A stretch of 64,000 bases of DNA. Source: Misgurnus anguillicaudatus (taxonomy: Eukaryota > Chordata > Actinopteri > Cypriniformes > Cobitidae). Location: the NCBI RefSeq assembly GCF_027580225.2, contig NC_073343.2:3591501-3655500 (forward strand). Reading direction: 5' to 3'. The notes under the pieces were generated by a model that was not told where the DNA came from, did no database searches, and was given only the letters and a program-made list of their open reading frames with translations. The position numbers and the translations under genes were made by a program. Below, one piece after another: positions 45,882 through 59,199 of this stretch (its first letter is position 1; every line of letters begins with the position of its first letter).

Positions 45882-46064
45882 TGAATCATAATGACTCTAA
45901 AATGTGTATGCCAGTGTCTTCATTTCAAATGAACTAAATCTGTCAATATTGCTCGTTAAAAGTCACTGACCTATGATTAATAAAACTTAGTTGCATTAAA
46001 CACTTTTTAAATCCACTACCTACTTTCTTCCACCACCATACACTATCATAAGTTACTGTATTTA

Positions 46065-47683
<1,619 letters not shown>

Positions 47684-47867
47684 TATTTCAAGCATTTAAA
47701 CGCACATTATGCCATGACGATTTTTGAGCTTGTAAATACGATTATACTACGAAATTCCCTTTAAGGAAAGTCTTCACATTTTACACCCATATTTGCATCA
47801 CATACAGAGAGCTGTTTCAGTCAAATAGTAAAACCATGGTTTATTTTCGTTAGGGTTAGGGACAATG

Positions 47868-48661
47868 GATCCTTTTTGCACTTCAATTTTTGAGTTTAAT
47901 CAACTTGAAACTTTTTTGACTAGTGAGGAGTTGCTATAAATTATAAAAAAATAAAGTTGAAATAATGGTGAGCACTGTGGACGTGTTTTCTGGTCGGAGA
48001 GCCCCGCGGACGTGTTGTGGTTGGCGAGCACCGCGGACGTGTTGTGGTTGGCGAGCACCGCGGACGTGTGCCTGGTCGGCGAGCACCGCGGACGTGCGCC
48101 TGGTCGGCGAGCACCGCGGACGTGCGCCTGGTCGGCGAGCACCGCGGACGTGCGCCTGGTCGGCGAGCACCGCGGACGTGCGCCTGGTCGGTGAGCCCCA
48201 GGACATGTTTTCTGATCGCCGAGCACCCCGGACATGTTTTCTAGTCCGCGAGCCCCGCTGATGTGTTTCTGATCGCCGAGCCCCTGGACATGTTTTCTAG
48301 TCCGCAAGCCCCGGGGACGTGTTTTCTGATCGCCGAGCCACCCGGACATGTTTTCTAGTCCGCAAGCCCCGCTGATGTGTTTCTGATCGCCGAGCCCCTG
48401 GACATGTTTTCTAGTCTGCAAGCCCCGGGGACGTGTTTTCTGATCGCCGAGCCCCCCGGACATGTTTTCTAGTCCGCAAGCCCTGCTGATGGTCAGCTAG
48501 CCACATGACACCCTACTAGTCAAGACAGAAGAGAACCCAGCAGACAGATCTGTTTTTGTTTTAGTTAATGACACCTTACTAGTCAAGACAGTTGAAATTA
48601 ATGGTAATTTCAAGTTGATTAAACTCAAAAATGTAAGTGCAACAAGGAATTTTTTACAGTG
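47868..48661. mobile_element. Inverted-repeat element containing a minisatellite
   Basis: TTTTTGAGTTTAATCAACTTG (47888-47908) is inverted at 48612-48632. The right edge has GTGCAACAAGGAATTTTTTACAGTG, the TTTTTTACAGTG end common to many cypriniform DNA elements. GACTAGT motifs recur inside both arms. The centre is occupied by a tandem array (48000-48487). Confidence 0.65.
48000..48487. repeat. GC-rich minisatellite, 28-bp units then 114-bp higher-order units
   Basis: The unit GCGAGCACCGCGGACGTG... starts at 48024, 48051, 48079, 48107, 48135, 48163 and 48191 (periods 27, then 28 each). From about 48200 the units are more diverged and repeat as a group: CTAGTCCGC recurs at 48241, 48355 and 48469, a 114-bp period (four units of about 28.5 bp). 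Long frames on both strands (up to 187 codons) are products of the array. Confidence 0.93.
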
Positions 48662-49370
48662 ATGAATTAGCCAACTTGTAAAATATGTACACTTCCCGTA
48701 AGATACCACAGGGTTTTGTTAATATCTCCTTTGCGTGAACACACATCTAAACAATTTGTGATGCACAAAGAGCAGAAATGCTATTATTAATGTTTCATTT
48801 CACTCTTTATAAAAATTAAAGATAGTAACAAAAATGTAGTGCCCCTATAGCCCTAGTGCAGCTACGAGAATTCATGGAGCTAAGGACAAAACTTTTAGGT
48901 GCACGCTTCAGCCCCCATACACTTAGCTGTGTAGACCCACCAGACCAGATGACCAGTGTGTAGTAAACCTACTTCTACAGTCATAGCGTGGCACGTTTAA
49001 TCTGGCAACATGAAAGGGCAAAACACTTCCTTTGAAGTCTTTCATTCTATAAATCGAGCCTTCCGAAAGAGACAAGACTTACAATGTTTATTAAAACGGA
49101 ATAGCTTTTTTCTCCCCGTTCTTTTATACCTGTGGATGGTGGATCTAAAGAACTTAAAACATTAACCGCACCCTCAAAGGAACGGCGATATTTGCGTCCC
49201 TTGGATTTAAATTGAAAATAAAACATAAATGCTATGTGTAAGTGTTTATAAACATGGCGAACTATATTTTATTAAGGTCAGACAAAACAAAATAGATCCC
49301 GTTTACTTTGTCAATACACACATAAATAAAACAAAAAAATTTTTGTAAGACAGCTAGTGAAAAGTGATTT
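48662..49370. other. AT-rich DNA, nothing recognised
   Basis: No exon or repeat ends are seen. Confidence 0.35.
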
Positions 49371-49650
49371 AATTGGCCTACTATTTATCAGGTTTTATAT
49401 ATTGTAAAGTGGCTCTCCTGGAGTCTGGCCTTTATGTTTTTTTTAAACACAACAGAAGTGTGAACCAAATAAATTACATCCTGGCCTCCGCTGACCTGGC
49501 CTGAAGTAAAACTGTCCTTTGGGCCAACAGGATTTCTCAAATGATTTACAGAAATTACTGATTATATCATAAAGCTATTAAAAGAAGGGCAGCTGATTTT
49601 TTTCTGCCATTCGCCTCTGTCGACTTATTTCAGGCATGGGAATTATTGAA
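49371..49650. promoter_or_regulatory. Unique block, candidate conserved noncoding element
   Basis: Sequence of enhancer-like texture with balanced composition, not repeated in the window, between AT-rich flanks (for example CCTGGCCTCCGCTGACCTGG, then CAAATGATTTACAGAAATTA). Conservation could not be tested. Confidence 0.25.
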
Positions 49651-51308
49651 TGAGTACAATCTGTAATAGGTATAAAAACACTTAGTATCTCGTAATGCAA
49701 TGAAAAACCATTTGTATTCTACTTTAAGTTTGTGTAAAACACAGTAAAAATTACCGAAATTACATAAAACACTGTTGAAAGTGATACAATGATTTTATAT
49801 GTTGTCTATGTTAAACAAAAAAGAGGCCCTGTCCTCATGGGATTCCTGGGAATGAGAGCTTTCATTTGATATAAGACTTGCATATGTGTGTCATTTGAGC
49901 GATATTAAAAATATGAATATCGAATAATATACAATTTCGGGAGGGGGATTGTATAAATTAAGTGTAAATAACTTTCTTACAGTAAAATATATATCAAAGG
50001 GATCCATATCTGCAGAAAATGGACATTCTAAGCTTTTAAACAGTATCACATTTGGGATTCTGGGTCCAGGACAGACCCAGAAAATCAAAGAAATATTTCT
50101 ATGACATCATTTTGAACACGCTACCGGATTTTACAATTCTTTAGCATAGTACAATAATTCTTAAGACAATTTTTAAAATGAGAGAAAATTGGTTTGGAGA
50201 CCATTTCACTTTATGAATGTGAAATTTCCCCATGTAAATCTGCAATGTTTCTTGCATCATTTGCTATATTTATTATAGTTCCATCTTTAGTGATTATGCA
50301 ACTGTTTACTATGTCTTGTCCAAAGAAGAAGATTTGCCACAAAAGCTTGCATGCAAAAATGTATCCCAATGCAAAAACCCTGCAGAAATATGTATGCACA
50401 AGTACACAATCTCTTGCAAAACATTTTAAGATTGCTTGGTTTAACCGTAAGTTATATAAAGCATTTCATCCAGATCTCTCTATAGAGATCTGATAACACT
50501 TGCGTTTAAGAACAGACCATCATCAATCATTTTTGTTTTGTCTGTTGGCAAGCCATGTCACCTGACGTGAGCTGCTTTTAAAGTGAGACCAGATCAGGTA
50601 ACTGCATCATGATTCCAACACTGAGGAGGTTGCTACTGAAACCAAACTGTATACGACACCAATTCCAGTTACTTTCAGTGTGTGTGCTCAAGGAAAGAGA
50701 AGATGTGTAGCGTTTAACCAAAAGCACAGGTCAGAGTGTGCACAACGTGTTGGGGATCCTGTCTCACAAAAGTACAGTTAAAGTCATACTATACATTACA
50801 TCTAAAGGGTCCATTTATATTAAGCAGCAGGATCAGAAGACAGCAACTGTTTCCAGCATAAGGATATTCCTAAATTCTCATCAAAAGTTTATGCCAAAAC
50901 TGATGCTAAATTTATTCCAAAAGTAAAGTATCAATATAGCACTGCTATACCAGAACAATGGTTTGCAATACGTAAATCATTTCATTATTATTATTATGCA
51001 ATATTATGCAAAATTATGCATAATCAAATTTGTTAGTGCATATAGTAGAGAGACTGCCACATGGATGTTAGTGCCTTTGTATGAGTTCATGTGCATGCAC
51101 TCACATTGAAGATAATCAACGATCAGAAAAAAACTGAAAGATATGTGGGTTATATAATTTGTATATTTTATTATATTTTAAAGAGATTTTACAAACTTTT
51201 ATTATTAATAATTATTAATTAATTAATTATTATTATTAATTATGTTCACACCACAAAATGAATATTGGATTTATTTAGCGTTATTGCATATTGCATTTAT
51301 CTTTGATA
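49651..51308. other. AT-rich intergenic DNA
   Basis: A 99-codon plus frame at 50194-50493 lacks domains. Short inverted CTGGGTCCAGGACAGACCCAG lies near 50060. No gene is supported. Confidence 0.35.
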
Positions 51309-51312
51309 TTAA

Positions 51313-52618
51313 AGATACAATTTGTATTTATGCGCCGAAAGATGGCGCCAGATCAAACAAAAACAATGATGTTGTTTACTGACGCTCTGAAGCAGCGTGG
51401 AATTACGGGATTTGTAGTCTTTAACTTTAGCCATCAATCCGACGAGAACGAGAAATCACGTTGACGGATAAGGTAATCAAGTCTTATAAATGTTGCGTTT
51501 GATGACATCGTTTATTTCATTATGTAAGTTTATATGTGATGTTCAAAACGAAATTGTTAGTTATATTGATATTACAGTATTAGTCCAAATTCGATGGTAA
51601 ACACAGCTCAGAATTAAGTTTTCAACTTACAATCTACAATGACTTTTCACATAATGTATTGACAGTACAAATCTTATTGTGAAGTGTCTTAAAATGACCA
51701 TTTATATTGCTGTACAATACCTTTTGATGTGCATATCATCCGCGGGAAGACGCGCTGATTACAATCTACACACTAATGTTGTGATCAATATAATAGCATA
51801 CGTTTTTTGAAAGGTTACGAATCAAAACAACTCATCCATCGCGTAAAACACAAGCAGGAGCAGAATCTCGGTCTAGTTAAATGTTGTCGTGAAGCTCTCT
51901 CTATCCAGATAATGCAACACCAAATTGATCCCACTCCCTCGTTTTGTTCCAAACTCTTCTTGGGTCGTTTGGTTGGCCCGTACGCTTACAGGAGCTGACA
52001 CAACCAGCGGCAGACGGTACAGAGATATCCATAAGTCCATAAGCAAGCGCATAGTTCCGCATTTGTCCACAACACTGTCTGCGTCCGAAAACTCAAGGCA
52101 GTGAGGACTTGCCTCGCTGCCTCATGAGGACATGACTTCGGACTCGGAGGCCTGAAGGCCGCTTAGAGAAAGGCTTTCCGACGCACTTCAAAGGCAGCGT
52201 GTTTGAAATATAAACAGAGAGCGCCTTTGTGATAACTAATCACATATTTGAAAACTACAATACTAATTTCTCGCTAGAAATGAATTTAAAATGCTTAAAA
52301 AGTGAAAATATACGTTTATTTTCACTAAATTTGTGCTCCAGCCGCTTCCTTGGCCGCCATTTTATTTTTTCGAGCTCGACCACTGTGTGTTGTCATGTGG
52401 TTTACGTCAGTAAAGGCGTGACAAAGGGTCACATGGATATTAACGTCATTGACAGGAGACTGCACTGCCCCGTAACAATGTTTTGAATGGAAATTTTCTC
52501 ACGATTTACAAGTAGTTGAAAACATTACAGATATTGATAGTAATCAGCTGGACAAAATATATAACACTGGCCTAGTGGTTTTTGGAGATTTTACTGCAAT
52601 ATCTTACAAATTGCACCT
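51313..52618. mobile_element. TTAA-flanked 1.3-kb element
   Basis: AGATACAATTTGTA at the left and the inverse end TACAAATTGCACCT at the right are bordered by TTAA (51309-51312 and 52619-52622). The interior holds CpG-rich and AAGGCAGCGAGG-like segments shared with other fish repeats. No transposase recognised. Confidence 0.65.
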
Positions 52619-52622
52619 TTAA

Positions 52623-53055
52623 GCAGCCCTAACCACCATAAAGTAAAACTGAAAGCATAGGTAAGAGGTCTGTGACATAAGCTATATTTGCTGTTACAGT
52701 ATTAAATACCTGCTGTTATGTGGTGAAGACCAGGGTGTATGTTAATTTACGTGTTTGTGTGTGTGTAAACTTAACAGGTTCTCAAGTCCAGGCCAGGACT
52801 GACCTGCTTCCACATGGCTATTTGCCCAGGCAAGATGCATGCATTTTTCACAAGGCACACAATTCAAACCACGCTCAGCACACACACAAACACGGCTGGT
52901 TAGCCAGACTCTAAGAAAAACTGGGTCAGAATCCACCATCCACCCAAAGATAACTGCGGGGTTCAACAGAATCATAAGTGTTATGTAAAATATAAGTCAT
53001 TTCTTCAGTAATTCATGTGTCTGTAATTGAATAAATAAATAAATAAATAAAAATA
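52623..53055. other. Unassigned DNA
   Basis: Opposed frames of 64 and 77 codons around 52720-52975 overlap a short GT-rich tract. No gene is supported. Confidence 0.35.
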
Positions 53056-53057
<2 letters not shown>

Positions 53058-53123
<66 letters not shown>

Positions 53124-53150
53124 AGACCATTTATATATAAATGGTCTAAA
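53058..53150. repeat. (TA)n microsatellite with adjoining hairpin
   Basis: About 60 bp of TA repeat is followed by a perfect inverted repeat: TTTAGACCATTTATA, then its inverse TATAAATGGTCTAAA (about 53121-53150). Confidence 0.9.
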
Positions 53151-53269
53151 TAAAATAAATAAATACTGGGTTATTTCTCAAACTAAATTAAAAACAGGTC
53201 ATTTATGCATATACACTCCATCTACATTTTCAAATATTGTTTGTGAAGATCACATACTAGTTTTATTTT

Positions 53270-53520
53270 GCTTCACTCTCTTTCGTATCTCTTAGAAAAA
53301 TGGAGTAGTTAAAGCTTGCTAATTGAAGTGGTTTTAAATTAGCAATCCATTTTGCAATTGCACCTCTTACTTCGTCACGTCTAATGAGACTGGCCAAAAA
53401 TACCTTGTATCTATAGCTCTGAAAACATACAGACAAGTAGATGAATTAAAGCAATTAACTGCTTCAGGCCGCTTGTTACAGCGATTTTAACATGGGTCAG
53501 AGGTGTTCATGAGCACAAAT
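53270..53520. promoter_or_regulatory. Unique block, candidate conserved noncoding element
   Basis: Single-copy texture with homeodomain-type cores (GCTAATTGAAG, AAATTAGCAATC, CAATTAACTG). No exon. The assignment rests on appearance only. Confidence 0.25.
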
Positions 53521-53654
53521 TGCATTCTAAAATTATATATTTTTTACCTAATACTGGCACATCCAATTAGATTTCAGAATTGGAATTATGCGTTTAATAA
53601 AAATATTTTATTCTTTCTTTAATAAAAAGCTAAAGTTTTTCATGATACTCCAAA

Positions 53655-54900
53655 TACACTTTTAAAAAAATGCTGGGTTATTTTCAACCCAGCATTGGGT
53701 CAAAAAGGTACCGCTGACCTGTGTTCAAATAACTAAAAATGTTTTATATTTAACCCCCAAAAATGCAGCATGACGTTAAAACAACTTTGTTTTGCAAGTC
53801 AATTCAACCAACAATTTTAAGTTTTTACCTGTGATAAGTTGACATAACTTGTTTAACTTAAAGGATTAGTCAATTTTCTTAAAAAAAATCTAGATAATTT
53901 ACTCACCACCATGTCATCCAAAATGTTGATGTCTTACTTTGCTCAGTCGAGAAGAAACCATGTTTTTTGAGGAAAACATTCCAGGATTTTTCTCATTTTA
54001 ATGGACTCTAATGGACCCCAACACGTAACAGATTTAATGCAGTTTAAACTTGCATTTTCAACAGAGTATCAATGGACTCTAAACGATCCCAAACAAGGTA
54101 TAAAAGTTTTATCTAGCGAAACGATTGTCATTTTTGACAAGAAAAATAAAAAATATGCACTTTTAAACCACAACCTCTCCAGTACTGTGATGCGCCAGCA
54201 CGACCTCATGCAATACGTCATCACGTCAAGAGGTCATGGATGACAAATGCGAAACTACACCCCAGTGCGGAGAAAGAGGACCATGTCGAATGATAATTAA
54301 ATGTCTTTGTGTCAGTTTATTTTATAAAATGGTCCGCAAATGTGCTTTTCATATATCTAACACGTGACCTTTCCGAGGCATTACGCAATTACGTGAGGTC
54401 GCGCTGGTGCCTCACAGGACCGGAGATAGACGAGAAGTTGTGGTTTAAAAGTGCATATTTTTTATTTTTCTTGTCAAAAATTTCAATCGTTTCGCTAGAT
54501 AAGACCCTTATGCCTCGTTTGGGATCGTTTAGAGTCCTTCGATACTCCGTTGAAAATGCAAGTTTAAACTGCATTAAATCTGTTACGTGTTGGGGTCCAT
54601 TAAAGTACATTAAAATGAGAAAAATCCTGAAATGTTTTCCTCAAAAAACATAATTTCCTCTCGAATGAACAAAGAAAGACATCAACATTTTGGATGACAT
54701 GGTGATGAGTAAATTATCTGGATTTTTTTATTAAGAAAATGGACTAATCCTTTAATTTGTTAAGTTAAAGTAACAGAAAAATATATGTTGATTTGACAAA
54801 AATCTGCATTTTGGGCATTGTGGGTTAAAACTAACCCAACTGGTTTGTCCATTTTTGACCCAATGCTGGGTTGAATATAACCTAGATGTTCTTTTTCTTT
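53655..54900. repeat. Outer AACCCAGCA-type palindromic element, split by a TTAA element
   Basis: The left part (AAAAAATGCTGGGTTATTTTC..., with GACTTGCAA and GACATAACTTG) and the right part (GGGTTAAAACTAACCCAAC..., CCAATGCTGGGTTGAA) are inverted halves on either side of the 890-bp element at 53862. Confidence 0.6.
53862..54751. mobile_element. TTAA-flanked 890-bp palindromic element
   Basis: AGGATTAGTCAATTTTCTTAA and the inverse of AGGATTAGTCCATTTTCTTAA are the ends, with TTAA outside (53858-53861 and 54752-54755). The arms (about 53880-54240 and 54390-54735) are inverted copies, so the same frame of about 60-80 codons appears on each arm in opposite sense. The central 150 bp is unique. Confidence 0.88.
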
Positions 54901-55330
54901 TTGTCCAATTCCTATTTTTCTGATTTAATTTAAAGTAAAAGGTCAAATAATAAAAGTTGCAGCTGTCCGGTTTACAATGCTGAAATGCAATCTTTATGTA
55001 TGGGGTTAAAAACCTATTCATGTAAAATAGGGTGTGAAAGTAGCTTTTATCCATACATTTCGGCGCATCTGATTTCTTCCTCACTGCTCATTTCTGTCAT
55101 GATTGCCTATTTCAACAGATAATTAACAGCTTTTTGTTCACGCGGCACCATTCGGGTCGGTCCGGCATAATCAAAGCGATCGTCCCGTTCTTTTGCTTTG
55201 TCAGGGACAAAAGACCACCGCAAGCCAGTTGGCCGGGAGGACAATAATCACATTTAGCCATAATCAAATGGCACTTGTTCCCTCTGGGGACCAGGAGGAA
55301 AATCGTTGTGTACAGTAGCTTAATATGTCA
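54901..55330. promoter_or_regulatory. Unique block, candidate conserved noncoding element (core 55100-55320)
   Basis: The core has dense regulatory-looking words (CAGATAATTAACAGC, ATAATCAAAGCGATCG, CAATAATCACATTTAGCC) and no repeat signature. No splice sites or open frame support an exon. Confidence 0.3.
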
Positions 55331-55795
55331 GGTGTGACTCAGAAAAATTGCAGGCAATTATGAGCATAACTGCATTCAGATGAGGGGGAGTCGGGCTGCG
55401 TGTTTGTTTGTTTCCGTGTGTGTGCGTATCGGTTGTGATTGATGTTCTTTTCGGTGTTACGTTGAAAAGGGCCTTTGGGAGTTGGAAATAGAGGGCCATG
55501 GGAGGGGGCCGGCGAGGAGTTCTGTTGTCTCGGTTACGGCGTGTGGAGAGGGGGGAGATCACATAAGGGGGAGGTGATGAGGCTATTCTGTGAGAGGATG
55601 CCCTGTGTGGCTGCTCCTGATTACACAAGAGAGGTCGTCGCTCTGTGATCAGTACACAGCATGCGATGTGGTTCAATCAGGCTTTTTTAAGAGCTCTTCT
55701 TGCACTGATAGGGCCCAAGGAGTCTTCAGTGCACGACATTTGACAAAAAACGAAAACCATAAAAAAATATGTGTACAACATTTTTGTGTCATGGC
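55331..55795. other. GC-richer unique DNA with a 118-codon minus frame
   Basis: The minus frame 55320-55676 is rich in Pro, Arg, Ser and Thr, has no domain and follows base composition. I treat it as non-coding. Confidence 0.35.
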
Positions 55796-55799
55796 TCTA

Positions 55800-55905
55800 C
55801 TAAATATTTTGGGTTGTTTCACATGGTAAAATATGGAAAAACCCAACCATTAGGTTTAAATTAACCTATGCTGGGTTGATTCAACCCATGGTTGAGTCAA
55901 ATAGG
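55800..55905. repeat. Short AACCCAGCA-type palindrome
   Basis: TATTTTGGGTTGTTTCAC, AACCCAACCATTAGG, TATGCTGGGTTGATTCAACCC: a shortened member of the family at 33188 and 53655. Confidence 0.5.
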
Positions 55906-56500
55906 CCTCACACACACTGCAGCTAAATTCAGTTGTCACTTCACACTTCACCTTAGTAGTTGATCAAGTATTTAAACGTACATCATGGACATGACAGGTC
56001 TCTCTTCCAAAAAGAGGAAAAAGTTCTCTGTATGCGTGGTGCAGAAATCAGAAAATTTGTGTTGCCAGATCTTGCACATAAAAAAACAGCAACCAAAAAA
56101 AATCTCATGATAAACCGAAATAAATCCAAATGTTTTATCTCAAAGACCAAAATATTGGGACCATTACTTTCCCACTTTAATAGCACCAAAAACTTGATAG
56201 CTTCATGAGCCAAAGCCATTAACGGTTAAGTGCCACAATGGTATGTAACCCCAAAAAAGATGTGGACATGGCAACACTGAAGACAGAGCTCTGTAAAGCA
56301 ACCTAACAAATGGGTACAACACAAATCGCAATTTTCGGAAGTGAGTCGTATTCTGTACAGACATGGAACGAATATTTACGGGATTCACACTCGCATTTTA
56401 ATGCGGTTTGAAGTGGTTACAGGGCCATATGGACATTTTCTAGGTTAAATATCAATTATTAATTAATAACAGTTGGGTTTGTCCATAATGTACCCAGCCA
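55906..56500. other. Unassigned DNA
   Basis: Overlapping frames of 60-80 codons on both strands, no domain, no repeat ends. Confidence 0.3.
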
Positions 56501-56501
56501 A

Positions 56502-56972
56502 AGGGATAGCTCACCCCAAAAATTTTACTTTTTCATAATTTACTCACCCTCATGTCATTTGTCCCCTAATGTCTTTCTTTGCTTTTCAGAACCCAAATGC
56601 AGATTTTTATTGTTGTGGGCCACCTCAGACACCATCTACTCCCATAGTAACCACAAAACCCATTTAAGCTTCAAAATGACCCAAATGTTTAAAATTAAAT
56701 AACTGTACTCGACTTGTGTCATTTATTTTAAGTGTCCGGAAGACATTAACATTTAATTTCTTGTTCACTATTACACATGATTTTAAAATAAACACCCTAA
56801 AACTGCCTAAACAACAGTTCAGTCACAAAAAAAATTTGCACTGAAAGAGAGGCACCCCTTTAAAAAAATCTACACTTGGGTTCAGAAAAACAAAGAAAGA
56901 CATTTAGGTTTAAACAACATGACGGTGAGTAAATGACATGTTTTTTTTTGTTTTTTTTGTGAAATTTTCCCT
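56502..56972. mobile_element. TTAA-type element with AGGGATAG ends
   Basis: AGGGATAGCTCACCCC, then TAATTTACTCACCCTCATGTC, is the classic start of a very common fish element. The right end (CGGTGAGTAAATGACATG to TTTTCCCT) is inverted. Right TTAA at 56973-56976; the left has mutated to CCAA. Confidence 0.8.
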
Positions 56973-57022
56973 TTAAAACAACATAGCATGTTTTTGTCCA
57001 ATTAATGTCCAATTAAAGTTCG

Positions 57023-57115
57023 CAATTTTAGGTTAAAACAACTTGATTTTGCAAGTCAATTCAACCTACTATTTTAAGTTTTGGCATAAAATAGTTGACA
57101 TAAACTCCCCTTCCA
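57023..57115. repeat. Fragment of the AACTTG/GACTTGCAA repeat
   Basis: GGTTAAAACAACTTGATTTTG, CAAGTCAATTCAACC and TAAGTTTTGGCA match the left body of 53655-54900. Confidence 0.5.
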
Positions 57116-57245
57116 CTTGAGCAATAGAAGGAAACTGCAGGCTCTCTTTAACCTAAATAAAATTAAATCCTAATTTCCAATTTTAAACAATTTAGTCTTT
57201 TTACTTCATTCTGCACAAAAACGCTCAAGATGTGTTTAGTGCCAA

Positions 57246-57504
57246 CACTGTAAAAAAAACTTTGCTGCCTTAAAATTTTTTGTCAAATCAACTCAAATTT
57301 ACAAGTCATGTCAACAGAGATGAGTTGTCACAACTTATAAAATATAGTTGAGAAAAGTCGATTTAATTTTATAAGTTATAACAACTCACCAGTAGTTATA
57401 ACAACTCATCTATAGTCAAGATAAATAATAGTACGTTGAAATGACTTGTAAATCCGAGTTGATTCAACAAAAAATGTTAAGGCAGCAAAGTATTTTTTAC
57501 AGTG
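57246..57504. mobile_element. CACTGTAAAAAA-ended inverted-repeat element
   Basis: CACTGTAAAAAAAACTTTGCTGCC and the inverse end GGCAGCAAAGTATTTTTTACAGTG bound 259 bp with CAACTC/GAGTTG inner repeats. No coding content. Confidence 0.8.
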
Positions 57505-57604
57505 AAGAGAGGTCACACTAAACACAGAAAATGCTGCACATGTTTCACAGTGTTGATTGTATGTGTCATGGCCTTGGTTACATCAGCTAAAATAAAAGTG
57601 GTAA

Positions 57605-57870
57605 ATAAAAAATGGTTCTTTAAAGAACTTTGACTAAATGGTTCTTTGAGGAACCAAAAAAGGTTCTTATATGGCATCACTGTGAAAAACCTATTAAGCA
57701 CATTTTTATATGAGTGATTGAAGATTTTAAAAACAAACATGTACTGACAATCTGAGGACAAAAAGACCAAAGACATTTTTTAAAGAAAGTAAACTGTGGA
57801 TTATAATTGCATGTTCATTTTAAAATGTAGGTCTTTATAGGTGCAACATTATTTCTTTTTAAAGTGTAGA
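57605..57870. repeat. GGTTCTTT/AAGAACC interspersed repeat
   Basis: AATGGTTCTTTAAAGAAC, ATGGTTCTTTGAGGAACC and AGGTTCTTATATGGCATC in series are the hallmark of a common fish repeat. It ends near TTTTTAAAGTGTAG. The 87-codon minus frame is incidental. Confidence 0.55.
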
Positions 57871-58099
57871 TTCCTGAAATTCTGGTTAGGTCTGTTTCAT
57901 AAATGACAGAGATAGAATGACCGAGGGATTAGTAGAGGAAATGGAATTACAGGATTCCCAAACATGTGATAAAGATTTCATTATCTGGCTCTCACACACA
58001 CCATGTGTCACGCTTCACTGACAGGGAGAACGGCTTTCAGATGTGCAGTAACACAGCACTAAAGCTGTTCTGGCCTACACTGACAACCAGGACCCCTTA

Positions 58100-58200
58100 C
58101 CCAGGGCCGGCGTCAAGGGGGGGCATTCGCGGGCCGTGCCCCCTCAAACAGGTTGTTGTGCCCCCCCACACAGTTTTTATTAATTTAATATATATCAAGA
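58100..58200. repeat. hAT-like end (CAGGGCCGGC), partner not found
   Basis: CAGGGCCGGCGTCAAGGGG followed by GCCGTGCCCCCTCAA resembles hAT ends. No matching right end with a duplication is visible downstream. Confidence 0.4.
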
Positions 58201-58925
58201 ATAATTAAAATAAATTAAACATTGAATGTTTCATGGCGTTTAATGTAATCAAATAAGGAAAATATAGTGGATATATGTTTACTTTAATTAAAATAGAATA
58301 GTTTCTCTGGTTGCTTGTATTGCGGTCTCATGCGTCTTTACGTCTTTAGCATATTTGTGACTTTTCGCGGCATTTATGGATTGTGTAAAATATGGTTATT
58401 AGAACATTTAGAACGAACCAGGTGGCATTTACAAATCTACAGGACACTGTTTTAAGGAAGTTTAATGTTCGTACTCACCGGCTTCAGCTATTTTAAAGGT
58501 AAGTTAGCGTTGTTTTAATTTTTGTAGGCTTAAATGTGAAGTGTGGCTTTTAGACCGTTAACAGCATTACGACCTGATTATGGTAAAGCAGCTTTTAGGA
58601 CGCGGTGTGCGCTGCGCTATGAAACCAATTCATTTGGCTTGCGCCGCGCGAGGGCGGTTCGTTGTTGCGTCGTGCAAAGCGCGAGTGCAGAAAGTTCAAA
58701 ATAGTTTTGCGCATAGTTTGTGATCTTTTGGACTTTATATTGGAAATGAGCTGACATTCTGTACCAGTTGTATGAGTGTGTGCTTGCACTGTATTTGTTG
58801 TTTTAATGCCTTGTTTTTGCAAGTTATTGTTGCTATTTACTATAAAATTTACTATTTTTAAACTCTGTGTATGTTTTGATAATTGTTCTGAATCTGATCT
58901 CCAACAAAATTCCTCCACAAAAATG
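58201..58925. other. Unassigned DNA
   Basis: A GC-rich patch at 58590-58690 lies within AT-rich sequence. The 107-codon minus frame has no domain. Confidence 0.3.
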
Positions 58926-58929
58926 CAAT

Positions 58930-59187
58930 TATTTCAGCTTTTTGCTAAAAAAATAAAAAGAGTTTATAAGCAGAGAAAAAATATAGATAGGATTAAAAAA
59001 TTTGTTGTTGTTGTTTTTTTTATTGTTTGTTTCAAAGCAGAGGGTCTGTTCTTTCATTTGATATATTTGTATGTTTATATATTTTTAGAAGAGCATTTTC
59101 CTGGAAGGCTTTTGTGAAACTTTTGTGAAAATCACAAAAAAATGCTGGTGGGTAACTTTTCAATAAAAATGGCTGGCGGGGAATGAG
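58930..59187. mobile_element. Right half of CTCTTTCGCC-type TTAA element
   Basis: AAAGCAGAGGGTCTGTTCTTT, AGCATTTTCCTGGAAGGC and TTTTGTGAAAATCACAAAAA parallel the right half of 42945-43434. The right TTAA is at 59188-59191; the left end is lost. Confidence 0.7.
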
Positions 59188-59199
59188 TTAAAACAAGTA

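Noticed and set aside
47900..48463. 187-codon minus-strand frame and five overlapping frames on both strands
   Set aside because: They arise from a stop-free 28-bp tandem repeat read in several frames; no start context, domain or splice support.
48000..48487. Regular 28-bp repeats resembling a CRISPR array
   Set aside because: The units are contiguous with no unique spacers and the genome is a fish; it is a minisatellite.
55320..55676. 118-codon minus frame rich in Pro, Arg, Ser and Thr
   Set aside because: No domain, follows local GC composition, no splice or promoter context.
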